Assembly: GCA_019055375.1 (NCBI GenBank)
Contig: JAHQIW010000060.1
Span: 1 to 64,000 of the forward strand
Source: Parelaphostrongylus tenuis
Lineage: Eukaryota; Nematoda; Chromadorea; Rhabditida; Metastrongylidae
Reading direction: 5' to 3'
Length of the DNA stretch: 64,000 nucleotides
In this document: positions 1 through 12,790 of the stretch, in pieces
How positions within the stretch are numbered: the stretch's first letter is position 1
How the letters are laid out: each line of letters starts with the position of its first letter
Position numbers and translations under genes: made by a program
Notes under the pieces: model-generated
What the model was told of the DNA's origin: nothing
What the model saw: the letters and a program-made list of their open reading frames with translations, nothing else
The model's database searches: none

Positions 1-180
1 AGATTTAAAACATTCTTACAGAATATATTGAATGTTTATAGCAAGGTATTGGAAAAAATCGATGAGATGGATTCATAATCATGGCACTCTTCTGCTAGAC
101 GGCGATAAGGGAATATTCGACCACATTTGCTGAACAAGAACTATCAGTAAGAGTGCAGAAACTTTTGCGTTAGCTGGGAA

Positions 181-262
181 TCAAACCCACAATTCACTTT
201 ATCCGGGGCGCGTGCTGAACCATTGCACTACCGACGGCCATCTTGACACCACTCTTTCTACA
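181..262 (-). repeat. tRNA-like SINE head
   Basis: On the minus strand this reads as a tRNA-like unit. It has an A-box-like segment (tagtgcaatggttcagcacg) and, about 35 bases on, a B-box-like segment (gggtttgattccc). The same layout occurs at 55.3 and 57.6 kb in this window, and a related one at 5.1, 36.2 and 42.2 kb. Cloverleaf pairing of the T and anticodon stems is poor, so I read it as a tRNA-derived repeat, not a working tRNA gene. Confidence 0.5.
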
Positions 263-685
263 CTACAACGCGTTATTTGCCAACAGCCAACCGCCAACGG
301 TCTGGCGTGGATTGTCGCTATCGACATTGAACCCACTTATACTGACAGATATTGGATATTGATAATCAATCAGAATTTGTCTTATTTGACCTCCTGTTGC
401 GGTAGCATAATGTTACATTATACCTAACAATGTAGACCATTGCACGTCACTCTACATCATCGGGTATGTTTTAACATCATACAACCGCAAGAGACGGTCA
501 ATAAAAATGAATTATAATTAAATATCCATAAGAGTATTAGACTCTTATGAAAAAATCTCGTCCAACTAATGGGATGGAATAATCATTTGTCGTCGTTGAA
601 CAGAAAAGAACCCTAATAATGTTTTTGTGAAGAAATATAAACACATATAATGCAGTATATATTCATTACGTTACTCAAGGAGCTG

Positions 686-3600
686 TTATATTTTGTTGCT
701 GTCATAATCCTCGTAGGAAAATTCAAAGTAATCATCTCTTCTTCCAGCGGCAATGTTTCTGCAAGTAGCACAGCAGATTTTCCTATGAGAGCCATTGCAC
801 CTTAAGATTCTACGCCGACCCAAGATTACACAGAAACGCGAGTTGACATCGAAGCACTCTGAAACACATATCTCATTTCATCTTTTCATAAAATAGTCAG
901 CTCATCTCCATTTCGTAAAAATACAGTTATTCGCAGTGTGAACACACTCTTTAGTTTGCATTATTGCTTTTAAACTATGAAGGGGGTGATAGTTTGTATA
1001 TTATGTCACTGCGGGCACATAAATTGTGGACGGATGCGCTCTAAGTTGCATCGCAGAATCGTTTTCTGCCCTGAAAATTTTTGAATCGAGGAAAACTAAT
1101 CATTATGATTACTTCCACGAGTTGGACGTGTGGGCTTCGGAGCCAATGTAGATGGATTTTCGTCGCCTCCTCCTGGTTTCAAACTTTCTCCATTGCACTT
1201 TTGACAGCCATAAATTTTACAAACTTTTTCATAGTCGATTTTTGAGGCGTCGGTCTGCCGACCAATAACATTCTGAAATCATCAAAGGATTTAGTTCTAT
1301 CAATGGATGATAGGTGATTTTGCAGGAACAGTATCACAAACAGTGAAGTTATAGATGATGACTTTGTCTTTGTGTAGAACATTATGACGACAGAGGAGCA
1401 TTCAGAAAGAAAAACTGGGAGCTCGCTTTTCAGAATTAAATGTAATGACGAGGTGATTGAAAGAAAAACTGCGACTGCCCACATATCGTATTAGTAACGA
1501 AAATTGTTTGACTGATCTGAAGTAATCCATTACCATGTATTTCTTATCTAACGTCTCCATGGTGATCGTTCCTGGCCTAGCAAACGCCGTGCTTGGGTAG
1601 TGCATAACTGATTTATAATCGTAAGGCATGTTGTACACTGTCGCCTCACGCGGTGATACCTTGTCGAATTGACTTTCGAGCCCTTCAAATATACTAAATG
1701 TGTTTAGTTCCTGAGATATATGAAAGTGTGTTGAAGCTGTTCTCTACAATGGCGCAGTGTTTAGCTACAGTCCCATTGACGGGCTCGTATTGCAGCACAT
1801 TGAAACATTCTGTACGGCACGTTTTTCCGTTCAATTACAGTGGATTATTAATGCGCACCACAGAGTTTTTTGTGTTATTTGAAAAAAAGCGCGGAGAGTT
1901 GATTTTTTGAACAATTGTTCCATTGTTTGCTTCTCAAAAAGGAACAAAGAGGGGAAACGAAATTACAATCTTATAAAAAGGCTTGTAGAAGGCTGAATAC
2001 AAAGGACTGTTCAATCGTGCATGCGCACAATATTACCCATGCTGTCAGAACGCATTGACAACTCAGTTAATCATCTGATAGCAATCACATATAAGTGCAT
2101 TACGAGAAACTTACTTCGCTCGCTTTTTTCATGAGCGATTTTTTAATAAAACCCATGCGACGGACCTTCCTACATCAACAATCATCCCCGAACACTTTAA
2201 TCATATTCAGAGGGCGATTGCTTCCTTCTCATCAGCTGAAGTTCAAGAGAGATAAGAAACAACTCAAGGTATATTGAGCAGTTATTGGTTGAAGCCTGCT
2301 TGGGTAGGGCGGGTTTCATAACATTTGTCTAAGAAAGAAGAACTATCTCTTATATTAATCTGCGCAAAAATTGCAGAGAAAAATTCGTGAATATCAATTT
2401 GTGTTATCAGGCATTGCAGCAGATTATAGCCACAAGAAGAAGGCCATAGAAGTAAAGGAAAGAAGCGCAACATCAAAGGGGATTCTTTTTTGTTTACTAA
2501 CACAGATTTTCAGGCCTATCTCCTACGCTAGACAAGAAGTTCTCATAAATACTGCTAGTGATCATTCGAAAGCTTAAATCTCAAACTATCCGCATACGTA
2601 ACTGTTACTTTAAAAAACTCTTTTATAACGCTGAAAAATTTAAGACAAGATTATATATTACACACGCATATTTCTCACCGAACAGGGCTCTTTCTCTAGA
2701 ATGTTAGTAGTTGTTCGATAGCATAAGTTTCATTGATTCCAATAGCCTGGTTATTTCCTAAAAACACCGCTTTTCTATTCTACAGTGCAGCAGGGGAAAT
2801 AAATCTGAACTCGCATACGCTGGTAAATGGTCTTTGGCCAATTTAAGGACCACTGGGTTAGACAGCAATGGGGTGCAATTATAGATCGGTTTTCGGTTGG
2901 TCTCATGCTAATGCGATCGTTGTTATTCGGCACAAAATTGCTTCTCAGTTCAAAAGACACCAGACAAAACGAATGACTCTGCCACGAAGACACTTAGATA
3001 CTTTTATTTTGCCATGAATCATCACTATCATCGCTTGATAAAATTCAGAAGGCCAGAACGTCCTAATTGATTCCAACACTAACGCAAAGACATTCAGATA
3101 CTACGAGATATTCTCCAAGTGTTCATATACTCGAAAATCGATAAATCATCGCGGCTGCCAACATTGCTGTATCGCGTAGTGGCCCGCGAACTGGCCAAAG
3201 GCCAGTTTGCTTGCTCATGCGAGTCAATCGTATTTTCTTTGCTGCGTTGCAGAGAAACGAATTTTTGAGGATACAAGCGCAGCGCCGAATGGGTAAATTT
3301 AACGCCGTCGAACGGTTGCTAATAACCCAAATAGAATTCTGCTCGGCGAGAAATATGCGTGTTTGAAACATGATCTTGTGAAAAACCTTTCAACTTCAAA
3401 AATAGGTTCCTTCAAAACATTGGACATGTGTAAGGATGGTTCGAGATTTCAGCTTTCGAATGATTACTAATATCCTCTATAAAAACTTTTCATCGAGCAT
3501 AAGGGATGGGCTTGAAAATCTGTGCCACCAAACGGAAATGAATCTTTAAAGGATTGAGTAGAAGCATTCTCAGAGACTAACAGTTGCTTTCATATGACCA

Positions 3601-6600
3601 ACCTCGTCGAATGTTACGATAATGCACTTTGATATATTTGTCTCTGTCGTATCGCATATGCTCATGCCATAATCCAATGACGTGCAAGAGCTCGTGTTGA
3701 ACGATTTGGACTTCTATGCACCTGGAAGAGTAAGAAGTGAACAAAAAAGCAAAAATTTGAGAAGCGGTTTTGATTATGGACTGCAATGTTGGGTACTAAT
3801 TTATAGAAATATTTGTAAGAGTGCTAGTTAGCATCAAAGTAATTTCGCGGTATGTCGGGTTCCGGAATTCACATCTCATTGGGGGTTGCCGTCTCCTTTG
3901 ATAGTTTAGACGATAGTATCCTAAGAACGGGCGGTATTTATAGTGTCATGTATATGTGTAAATTGATGAATTCGCTTGGGAAGACGACGAGTAGTAATTC
4001 GGCACATGCTAGAAGTCTACCGTTCTCGTGGCATGCACACCATCGTACCTGCTGGCAAGTTATCTTAGAACAGTGACCCTTCACCGAGAATCATATTATG
4101 TGTCTGAAGAGCATCATAAAATTTTTACGTACGTGGCAGCTATAACGGCAGATTGAAGAAGTGAATCATAGTGTTCAATCTAGTCGATTCACCTTTGATC
4201 GTCATGGGTGCTCTCATTATTGAAATGAGCTGAGTCTCAAAAGCAACATAGAGTGCTTATATAGAATACTGGACTGGAACACAGTTCAATGAGCAGTATA
4301 ACTGACGTTGATTTAGCCCACAGCGAGGTTTTCTAACTCATGCTGTAATCAGAATCCCACAAGATGCTCTCCGAACCAAGAATCATTTATTTCCGGCAAC
4401 ACATATTCAGCAATTGACAAGTGGCCGCTCTAAATGGGTAAGCTGGAGAACAAGCCGATATACTACAGTCAGTGGGTATTTACACTGCCTCAACTAACAG
4501 ATTACCAGTCAAATGGTAATTTAACACGGTGTTGTGCCTCAACTACTCTAGGTCCAGCAAATCTCCCGCCTCCAAGGTGAGGAAATTTTTATTACACTAG
4601 TTTATGAACGGTTCAACCCCAGCAATCCAACTCGGAACAATGTGGTCCGGCTATTCCAGTTTCCAGGAAGAATTAGATCGATCAAAAGATGTACACGATG
4701 AAGATGAAAATTCTCGAGTTTCAGGTAAAACCTAGCACGAAAACCGCAAAACCTTCGTGGACTATGAAACTACGGAAACGAATGGAATGCCAGAAAAGAA
4801 TCTTTTGAATCGAAGCAAAATGACAAAAAGCCGCACTTCGTGAAGTTGTTACACGGAAACTCAGTGGCTAGGAATCTGTCGTGAATTCATAAATACATAA
4901 GTTTCATCATGTCACTCAACTGCTAATCCTTTGGCCTCAAAATTAGTAGACACTATTTGGTCCTTGACAAAATCATATAACCCATTTATTAATACTTCGA
5001 AATTATAGTATTTTCACCGCTTTTTTCGCAGTGTTATTTTGTTACTTATATAACTAAGAGAATTGAGTGGTGAACAAAAACACGGCCTCAGGTGGGAATC
5101 GAACTCACGTTTCATCCTATCCTCAGTGGTGTAGTGATAGAGCACGCGTCTCCGGATAGGATGAAACGTGGGTTCGATTCCCACCTGAAGCCATGTTTTT
5201 CTTCACCACTCAATTCTCCATTTATTAATCATATAACCTATTGTAAGCTCTAATGCGATTTTATTGTTTGTTCATAAGATACTAACGTGCTCCTTTCGTT
5301 CGACTCAAGCATCAATATACTTCTCCCATGCAGACGGCCGACACTGGTGTAACATCTGGAAAAAGATTCAGTAGAATTTTACCCTGATCGGTTCACAATA
5401 TTTGCAAAATTTTCACACAAAGTTTACGTTGTTTAATTGATTGGTTTTGTAATTAGAACTTCAGGAAAATCTAGTAGGAACATCACGGATAGGTGAAGAA
5501 CATTGAAAGACAAAGTAAGTTCAAGGAGTTTCCACCACGATTTATTGTGTCTATTTGACTAGGTTTGTGTCTATAATTTTCGAACGTTCCCCTTTTTTCA
5601 TCAAAAGTTCATTACTTCGTTCAAGCAACTCATACTTCGCATAATATTACTATAGGAGGCTTTTAATTCCGAAAGTAAATGGGAGCTACTTTGAGACCAT
5701 GAATCTTTGAATGATGCATTATATTAATTGCTGGTAAGAGAATGTACTCACCCTTCACCCCTTCTGTTGCTTATATCAATGTAATCCCTTTCAGAGTTTC
5801 TGAGTCGGAATCGAATGCAAGTGTTATCTTCTATTCGTTTCATTGCTTGTTTGATGATGTTGCGTTCTTGAGCATCTCAAAGAAACCATGAAAAATTACT
5901 GATTTGTCATCTTTTGGGCCATAAATTGACCATTCTCTTTCAGTTGCTTGGGTTAGAGACAGTAACAGATGTTCGAAACGAGATTAATATTACATTCTCA
6001 ATATTTGTCGCATGGAAATTATCAGCTTTACTACTTACGTTACCTACGTCTTTTTACAGCTCATATGGCTCTAAAAGTTTTCATCAAATATTCATAACTG
6101 TAGGTATATCGGAATACCTCAGTCATTACTGATAATCAGATTTGGATGTTACTGTTTCGACGATCCTAGCCAGTGTTACATCTATCATGAAAGATGACGT
6201 TATTGACTAGACTGGCATTTTGGCAAATTTCGATTTGTCCGTCTCCGGGGCGAACTAGCGTAGTGGTTAGTAATGTAGCGCATTGATAAGCAAGGAAATA
6301 AGCAAGACACCAACGAATCTTCTCCTTTAACGATCTTTTGAACTGAATCACACATAACACGCGGGACACCGTAACTCGACAACTTCAGCATTCCAAGGAG
6401 ATTAGACACGACCAGCATGATACGACATTCTCAAGGAGACGAAATATTGAAGAAGTAGTTTAAGTAGGACGTAAATGCTCGAAGACCTCAAGTCGATTGA
6501 TGGGAAGAACGAATCGAGTGCAGGGATCTGCGGGGGTTAATGAGATGATGGGTCGCATGAAGTAAAATAAAGAACTCTTTGGTTTCTGCACACTTTCCTT

Positions 6601-7639
6601 ATGCACAATAACGTGAAATTTTCAACTTATCATGTTCAAAGCAGTAGAATGCGGATGTTTTGTTATTTATTTTGCGAAGGGAGCGGTAACATGACTGGCA
6701 GTGGAGTGTTTCACTTTGATTTTTCAAATGAAAAATATTCACACTTTCAAATTTCCAGCATATAGAAACTTTTTCTAGTTACCGTATCGTCCTCCAATTT
6801 CATAAGGTATAACGATATTTCCGGTGGCGTCTCTCACATTCCATTTGCGCTGAGTGTTGTTAAAGAGAGCATTGCGGTATATCTCCCCACCGTAATAACT
6901 AAGACTGAAATAAATTGAGTCCTGCTAAAGTTGCATTATTTCAGAAAAAATCGACTTCTTGGGAACAAATAATTCAAATTTTCTTGCTATTGCAATAGCA
7001 TTTTCGAATTTCTTTCAAATCCGTAAATGGATTCACATTACAACTGGTGAAATCCTAGTGAACTAATAAGCTGGATTGGTACTGCTAAGAGTTGAATATA
7101 GAAAAATAGCCATTATGGCCCAAAATTCAGAACATTGTACTACTTGTGTTCAGCATTAGAACTTTTGTCTGACTGACTCTGAAGGCCGTCGCTAAATCTC
7201 ATCGACACATCTCTCGGTGGGCAAACATATATAGTTAGCTTCATATCTGATAAATAAACTGCATAGGTTTGATCTACACTGTTCAAAAATATCGAACGAA
7301 TTTTCCTGAATTTAATAAAGAATCGGAGGGAAAGAGTGGCACTTGTCGAGCACCTATTGAGCAGGGGGACAGTCATGATATCTCAACATGTGGGTAGGTT
7401 CCATGTCACTTAATTATACTACGAATTCATTTACACTGAAGCAGTGATTTCACATCTATAAATGACCGTCAACGATTCTCCTAATGGTATGTGAGACAGT
7501 GTTTCTATTTGTATTCGTTTTCATCAGTCAATTATTCATAAAAAAGTAAGAGGCAAAGGGAAGAGAATTAAATTTACCTATTTCTCCGGCGTAATTGTAA
7601 TATGTCTCCCTCCCCATTAGAAATATCGATAACTTTACC
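686..7639 (-). CDS. Astacin-family zinc metalloprotease (locus A), 8 exons, 5' end missing
   Basis: A secreted-type M12A endopeptidase. Exons on the minus strand: 7639-7578, 6904-6783, 5875-5752, 5355-5287, 3721-3603, 1682-1534, 1272-1113 and 858-686 (stop 688-686). Every intron has GT...AG ends and every phase joins, giving 978 nt (325 codons plus stop) with no internal stop. Exon 1 holds a propeptide piece with GEGDIL, resembling the FxGD aspartate-switch motif. Exons 2-3 carry RKWN...GNIVIPY and NTCIRF; exon 4 carries GCYTSVGRLHGR; exon 5 carries the zinc site [13 protein letters not shown] followed by RYDRD; exon 6 carries the Met-turn SVMHY and TAFARPG; exon 7 carries IGRQ, KIYGCQKCNG and a Pro/Thr-rich linker. 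Exon 8 has six cysteines ending CCATC, a pattern like ShK or PLAC modules. The cysteines expected to form the two catalytic-domain disulphides are present. The acceptor chosen for exon 6 (AAG at 1685-1683) keeps the phase and gives the family's NIxxGLESQF spacing. The signal-peptide exon was not identified upstream. It is known family biology that nematode astacins are secreted and act in moulting, digestion or tissue penetration; which applies here is unknown. Confidence 0.85.
5058..5218. repeat. tRNA-like hairpin repeat
   Basis: Two 65-base arms (5058-5122 and 5154-5218) are inverted copies with about five mismatches around a 31-base loop. The right arm reads gggttcgattccc, a B-box/T-arm signature; the left arm has the same signature on the other strand. 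The loop holds an A-box-like segment (gtagtgatagagcacgcg). The arm tail (tcaccactcaattctc) also follows the tRNA-like units at 36.2 and 42.2 kb, so this is a folded-back member of that SINE family. It lies in the intron between exons 4 and 5 of locus A. Confidence 0.75.
6240..6570 (+). repeat. SINE-like repeat, tRNA-like head
   Basis: Begins with a tRNA-like head (aactagcgtagtggttagta) and ends in an A-rich tail with aataaag. Its middle (ccaaggagattag, then ctcaaggag, agtaggacgtaaatgctcgaagac) matches the repeat at 12.53-12.79 kb over the same order of blocks. It sits in an intron of locus A. There is no coding content. Confidence 0.5.
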
Positions 7640-8134
7640 CTAAAAAAAACGAGGATATTTGGTGATATATTTATACAATAGAACACATTGTTCCTCAAAA
7701 TCAAATGTTAGACTAAAACATCCACTTGATAGTTATGTGAGCAATCCGGAAATTTCAAAATGATGACTGATTACACTGTTCAAATGATTGGAATCATGTG
7801 ATATCAGCACATTCGCGGCGGATTGGCTCATGGCGAACTGGCCTTCTAATGTAACGTGTCCTACGAAATCGATTTTTATGTGCACAGATATCAGCATTTA
7901 TTTATTGCTCAGTACTGCTGTGTGAGCTTGTTGCCTGGGACCATGGGTCTATCCTGTTTCGTTTCCTTGCTTCATTCGAAAATACTTTCCTTGTAAAAAG
8001 CTGCTTCCAAAGGGCGAAATTTTTAGCCAATTGTTTGGCACAAATGCTACATCGATAACGATGGAGAGCTCAAAAGAAAGCAACGCTAAGATCAGAAATT
8101 GCTGCAAATTACGTTCCTGGTTATATCTGTACAA

Positions 8135-9017
8135 GAAATCTTATGTGTAAAAATGCCAAAATATTGTGAGTGTCAAGTGCAAGCGAGTATTAGATTGTGC
8201 GGTAAACTTTCTCTTTTGTATTTCGACACTTTTACTGCTTGAATATGATTTATCATGAAGATCGATCACTAATCTCATTACCATCATAATCAACGATGGC
8301 AACTATCTGAGAGGCAAAGATTGGATGCTCTACTCCAGAGAGAACTAGGCTGGCGGTCAAAGAAGTCGGTGAGATCACTTGTGAAATAATTTCCGTCTGC
8401 AAGCTTTTTACCCGCAGACGCTGCTTTGAGGTGAAGAGATGAATTCCGGTGAAGTTATGTCAAACTTTTACGGTGGAAATGATCTACAGCCCAGCCCAGC
8501 TTACCGAAATGTGGCAAGTTGATATTGCAACGTGAAATCCAGCCGTCCTCAAAAGGACGACACTGTGTCGTTTTACAAGCTTCTCTCGCATTGCTGCGTC
8601 TAACTTCCGCGGTGTCTCGTAGGCATCGGTATTGATTTGCATTGAACTTGGGCTCTAATTGAAGTGGCGAGTACTTACTGCTAAGCGGCCAGTAAGCGTG
8701 GGGACGTAATGATCTCTTGGTAGACCTAGGATTCACCTCCACTAATGATCGACCTGAGAAAGTTCTGCCTGTGCGGTCGCAGCTGAAGATCGCAGATGGT
8801 CATGTGTGTAGCACGGCCGTGTTCGGTTAATACATGAGGTATCCACCAAAAATATCACTTCGTGGTTCAAATCTAGGTGGCGAGCGCGCCCTTCCACATC
8901 CCCTCACCTCCCACTCCCTCCCTACCTCCCTACGGATGTAGGTGCAAGAACATTTTGTATCACACTACGGTCTTGCCGATTACTCGATTCATGAAAAATA
9001 AAACTGAATAAGTGCTA
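8135..9017. other. No recognised gene
   Basis: Upstream of locus A, where a signal-peptide exon would be expected, but I could not identify one with an ATG and a matching donor. A 95-codon open frame on the minus strand (8742-8455) has no recognisable motif. A C/T-rich patch (ctcacctcccactccctccc) lies near 8910-8940. Confidence 0.3.
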
Positions 9018-9205
9018 TGGAACGCCACAGCAAGGCTATCCTCAAGATTGCAAGGAGACTCGCACCACCCAGTATTCTACGCCGGTCAAGAAGAAAACGA
9101 AAGAACGATTTGAATGCTAGAAGTACTGGGACCCGCATAGTGAGAAAAAAGCGCTGTGATGACGCACCAAATAAAGTGTTAAAGTGCTAAAAAGGCTAAA
9201 TAAGA
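9018..9205 (+). repeat. SINE-like repeat, 5'-truncated
   Basis: Shares the body of the SINE at 15.2 kb (atggaacgccacagcaaggc, then attgcaaggagact, gaatgctagaagtactggg and caaataaagtg). The tRNA-like head of that family is not recognisable immediately upstream, so this copy looks truncated or diverged at its 5' end. Confidence 0.6.
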
Positions 9206-9539
9206 GACAGTGGTGAAGAAATTATGGGACAGGCAATAGATAACACACTCTCTTTCGCGGAGGCATTCATCCCTAACAGTGTTCTAGTGAAACCGTCATG
9301 ATTGAATTTTGTAATTCAACATGCTTGTTCCATCTTCTGAAAGGCAATTCTCATTTTACTACGTTTCGCGCACGTTACCGCAGATTCACACATCTGAGTA
9401 CGATGTTGACAAAAGCATATTCTTTCATATTCTATTGCTCGAATGGTTGCTCTGGACTCTGATAACATCATATAACATCATAACAAGTCTTGAGCCTCTT
9501 ATGAGTTCTGCTACGGCACTTATGCAGTAGTAGACAGCT

Positions 9540-10310
9540 GCTGTTTCACCCTTGCAGGCTCCTTAGTACAACGGTGCCCTACAGCTCAGCCAATCTCTTA
9601 CAGGGAGTTATACTTCAACCTATGTAGGAATTGATGCCGAACTATCACATCACCGCATGTCGAGTGATAAAATCTCCTAACATTTCAGTAACTGCAGACC
9701 AGCGCTTATGGCAAGTGGAATCAATCATGTCTTCATTCTCGACTGTCTATATAAACCCCGCTTAGAAACAATCAGAATCTGATAATCTGATAACTTGATA
9801 GCATGATAACATGTTTCGAGCGATAAAGTACCAGACCTTATAAAATACTTAGAACATGTTATCATTGTCATCAAATGATCAGATTGTTAACGTTTTTGAG
9901 CGTGGTCTAGAGAAATAGCAAAGAATAAAAGTATGAATGATACATTTGGTAATTATTTATTGAGTCATATATATGGTGCGTTATGGCAACATATAAAGCT
10001 CATACAAGTGTATCGACCTTGATAACCTCGTCAATTAGGCAATATTCTTCGTCTCAGTCAATCCTCTCAGCGGAACCCAACCTTTTACATAAAGAAGGCG
10101 AAGACGTAGTATTTAAACGTGCCGTAAAGTAAAAAAAAAAAACACTAGATTGGCAGTGTTGAATACTCGATTGCTCTTGGCTGGTATTTGTGAAATATTA
10201 TACCGCTCGTTTCAAGCGTTTCCTCAAAATCACGCTCAAATTCCATTATATTTGATGATTATTTTTCTTTGAGTGTGGTCCTAAGAAAACACTTGAAACG
10301 GAACGTATGA
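9540..10310. repeat. Diverged members of the ~318 bp foldback family
   Basis: Blocks typical of the family are scattered here: cagccaatctcttacaggg near 9590, the octamer-rich ataacatgtttcgagcg near 9810, ggcaatattcttcgtctcag with caatcctctcagcggaaccc near 10050, and the terminal block gagtgtggtcctaagaaaac at 10270-10290 in inverted orientation. Divergence is high and the unit borders cannot be set by eye. A run of 12 or so A's lies near 10130. Confidence 0.4.
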
Positions 10311-12004
10311 TTCATTCCACCAGCCATAAGCGCTCGACTGCGGCCACTGTGATGTTGGGGGACTCCATCACCTGCCTTACGGTGATTCTTTATTCAGCTC
10401 CGTTTCTTTATTAGAGTACATATTTTGCAAAGGATCCGCTGAACCGAAAAGCACAGAATAGTAGAGCGTCGAGATTATTTAGAAGATCTTCTTGTCGCCT
10501 TCGTAGAAATCTTTTTGTATGGGATACCTTTTACCGACACCCATCAAGCAAATCTAGCTAAAAGGAATTTCAAGCCTAAGGAGATACTGCCATGTAGTAA
10601 CAGCGTAAAAAATCTCAGCATTATTTATCTCAATAGACTGTTTTTAAGCCTTGCTAGAAATCTTCAAAGCTTCAGTATAGTTTGCTACGATGCTCAGAGT
10701 CTTTCAAAGCTCGTACGGCTTACGTACATTTCGGCGGTATCGCCCACTTGATCAGAGCCACAAAGTTAGATATTCACTACTATCCCTAATTTGTCAACTA
10801 AAAAATGGTGATAAAACAACATCACGTGCTGTCATCATAACGTCTCCCCATCTCTACTATGAAGAAGGGCTTAGTGTGGGGTGTGTGGCTTTGATCAACG
10901 GGGATACCACGAAAACGTATGTAAGCCAGACGTACCAATTTCGAGAAGACTATAAACATTTTCGCAAACTTTATTCATCATTTACTTTTTGAAAACGTTA
11001 AGTTGATGAGATTCTTAACACACTTGCCACGACATGATCTACAACAAATCTTTTCCTTACTTCCAGAGTGTCCTTTCAACGCACCCAACATTATGCGCAT
11101 CAAAATCAGTAACTATCCAAAAGTCAGTAGTTAGTAAGGAAGCGGTAAGCTAGTCAGTTGACAACCTTTGTTCAATTTGATTTCGCTCCCTTGCTTTGTT
11201 CAAAACGAAGAAATCTTAGGTTCGTTAATGGTGAACTCCAAAGAACAAATTTCAGGCCAATCACAATGCATCGAAATCTGTACATCAACGCAGAATGTCT
11301 GAAAATGTTTCGTTGCAAATGTCCAAAACATCCTCACCCTTCCCAGCGTAAGTTCAGCTAAACTCAGAAGGGACAAGAGCCGCCATAGCGTAATCAAAGT
11401 CATCACGTTAAGCGTTGCTGGAAAAATAGGTAAAATCAGATATTATCACTCAAAATTTCATTGATCACAAGCCTCATATAAGAGTAAACAGACAAAAAGG
11501 TAATTTATAAAGCCTTATAACGGCTACTAATTATCACGTCGTGATTTTTTGTAGCAATGAATCCTTTGTGAGCCAATTTCTACTCCCGGTCTATTCAGCC
11601 ATTGCTTTCTCAGTCCAAATACAAGGTTATTGAAATTTTTACCCCGCTATCGTTTCAGTGTGTATGTCTTCTTGAGACCCGCGAACACCTGAGCTGAATG
11701 TCAATGGCAGTTATTTTTTCGTAGTGCTTCTTCGCCACAGCGCTCAGTGCGATCTATTGCAGCGCCAGTCGAATGAGTAGCTAGAGAGGCTACATCGATC
11801 ACGGCGAGGTGTTGAAGGCAGAGATACTTTTTCAGGTTAGCTAAATAAAAAATTTTTGCTATCCCATGTTGGCCTAAAAATCATGTAAATTATTGATCTC
11901 TTTCCAAAAAGCTCACCATCTCAGAAAAAATTCTTCTTAACATCGAACTGGATGCCGCATTCAAACTTCCTCATAGATTTCGACCGAGTGCTTAGCCACT
12001 ATAC
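10311..12004. other. No recognised gene; one diverged repeat
   Basis: Open frames here are short and motif-free. Positions 10800-10920 resemble the dispersed repeat seen at 43.7 and 47.4 kb (tctccccatctctactatga, then gggcttagtgtggggtg). Nothing else is supportable. Confidence 0.3.
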
Positions 12005-12069
12005 AAAATGCCCCAGATACTTGGAGGCGCTACTGGAGCAAATTGGATAATATGAAAAGCGTTTAATTT

Positions 12070-12350
12070 TGTTGTGTCTTCCAAACACTTTGTTGGTCCG
12101 TCTTCACGGTGATTGTTTCTTTTTTTCCTCTGTGCGGATCTCACTTCTAGTATTTTATTCATGTTTTTTCGCCCTTTTTTTGGACGTCGTAGAATATTGG
12201 AACACATCTGTCTGCCATATCGAGGATAACCTCGTTGTGACGTTCCATGGGGAGCTCGTTATTGACTGCTGGAGAGCGTTTGGGAATAGTGTTCGGCCCC
12301 ACACGTGCCGCGACGAGTATTATAGCCACTCGGTCACGGCGTCCATTGAC
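12070..12350 (-). repeat. SINE-like repeat (GGCCGAGTGG family), full length
   Basis: On the minus strand it starts at 12350 with gccgtgaccgagtggctata, a tRNA Ser/Leu-like A-box. It continues through the family body (tggaacgtcacaacgaggtt, attgactgctg region) and ends in an A-rich tail near 12070. It is the inverted counterpart of the copies at 15.2, 37.0, 37.3 and 60.5 kb. Open frames over it are by-products of the repeat. Confidence 0.6.
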
Positions 12351-12529
12351 ATGGTGCATTATATATTTATCTCATTTGTCATACTACTTTTTTTTTGAAA
12401 ATTTGATAATTCCACTGATAAACTGCAGATGGGCTCCGAGTTAACAAATTTTGAGTCATATGTGGAACTGGTCAATTTGGCATTTCACATACGTGGATAA
12501 AGCACATTGGAGGGAAGGGGGAAAAGTAG

Positions 12530-12790
12530 GCGCGTGGCTAATGAGATAGTGCACCCGTTAAGAAGAGCTCTGTGTAATCTCCTCGTTCAACACTTTGTTT
12601 TGATCAATCAACCGAACCGACTAGAACCCTTATTGCTTTGTTATTTATAAGATTGCAAGGAGAATTGTCTCAGTCGGGTCTCATTACAAGCGAAACGAAG
12701 TCCTCAAGGAGCAGCTTAAGTAGCACTTGAATGCCCGAAGACATTTGGACTGAATACGAGGAAATAAATCAAATAAAAAAGTACATTCAG
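12530..12790 (+). repeat. SINE-like repeat, same family as 6.24 kb
   Basis: Starts with gcgcgtggctaatgagatag, passes through attgcaaggagaattg, cctcaaggagcagcttaagt and gcccgaagacatttggac, and ends in aaataaatcaaataaaaaa. The block order matches 6240-6570. Confidence 0.5.

Noticed and set aside
7949..8134. Hydrophobic stretch (FLILALLSFELSIVI) as the signal-peptide exon of astacin locus A
   Set aside because: It has a phase-0 GT after the hydrophobic part that would fit, but no ATG in frame before it: the nominal start is TTG and an in-frame stop lies just upstream. Left unassigned.
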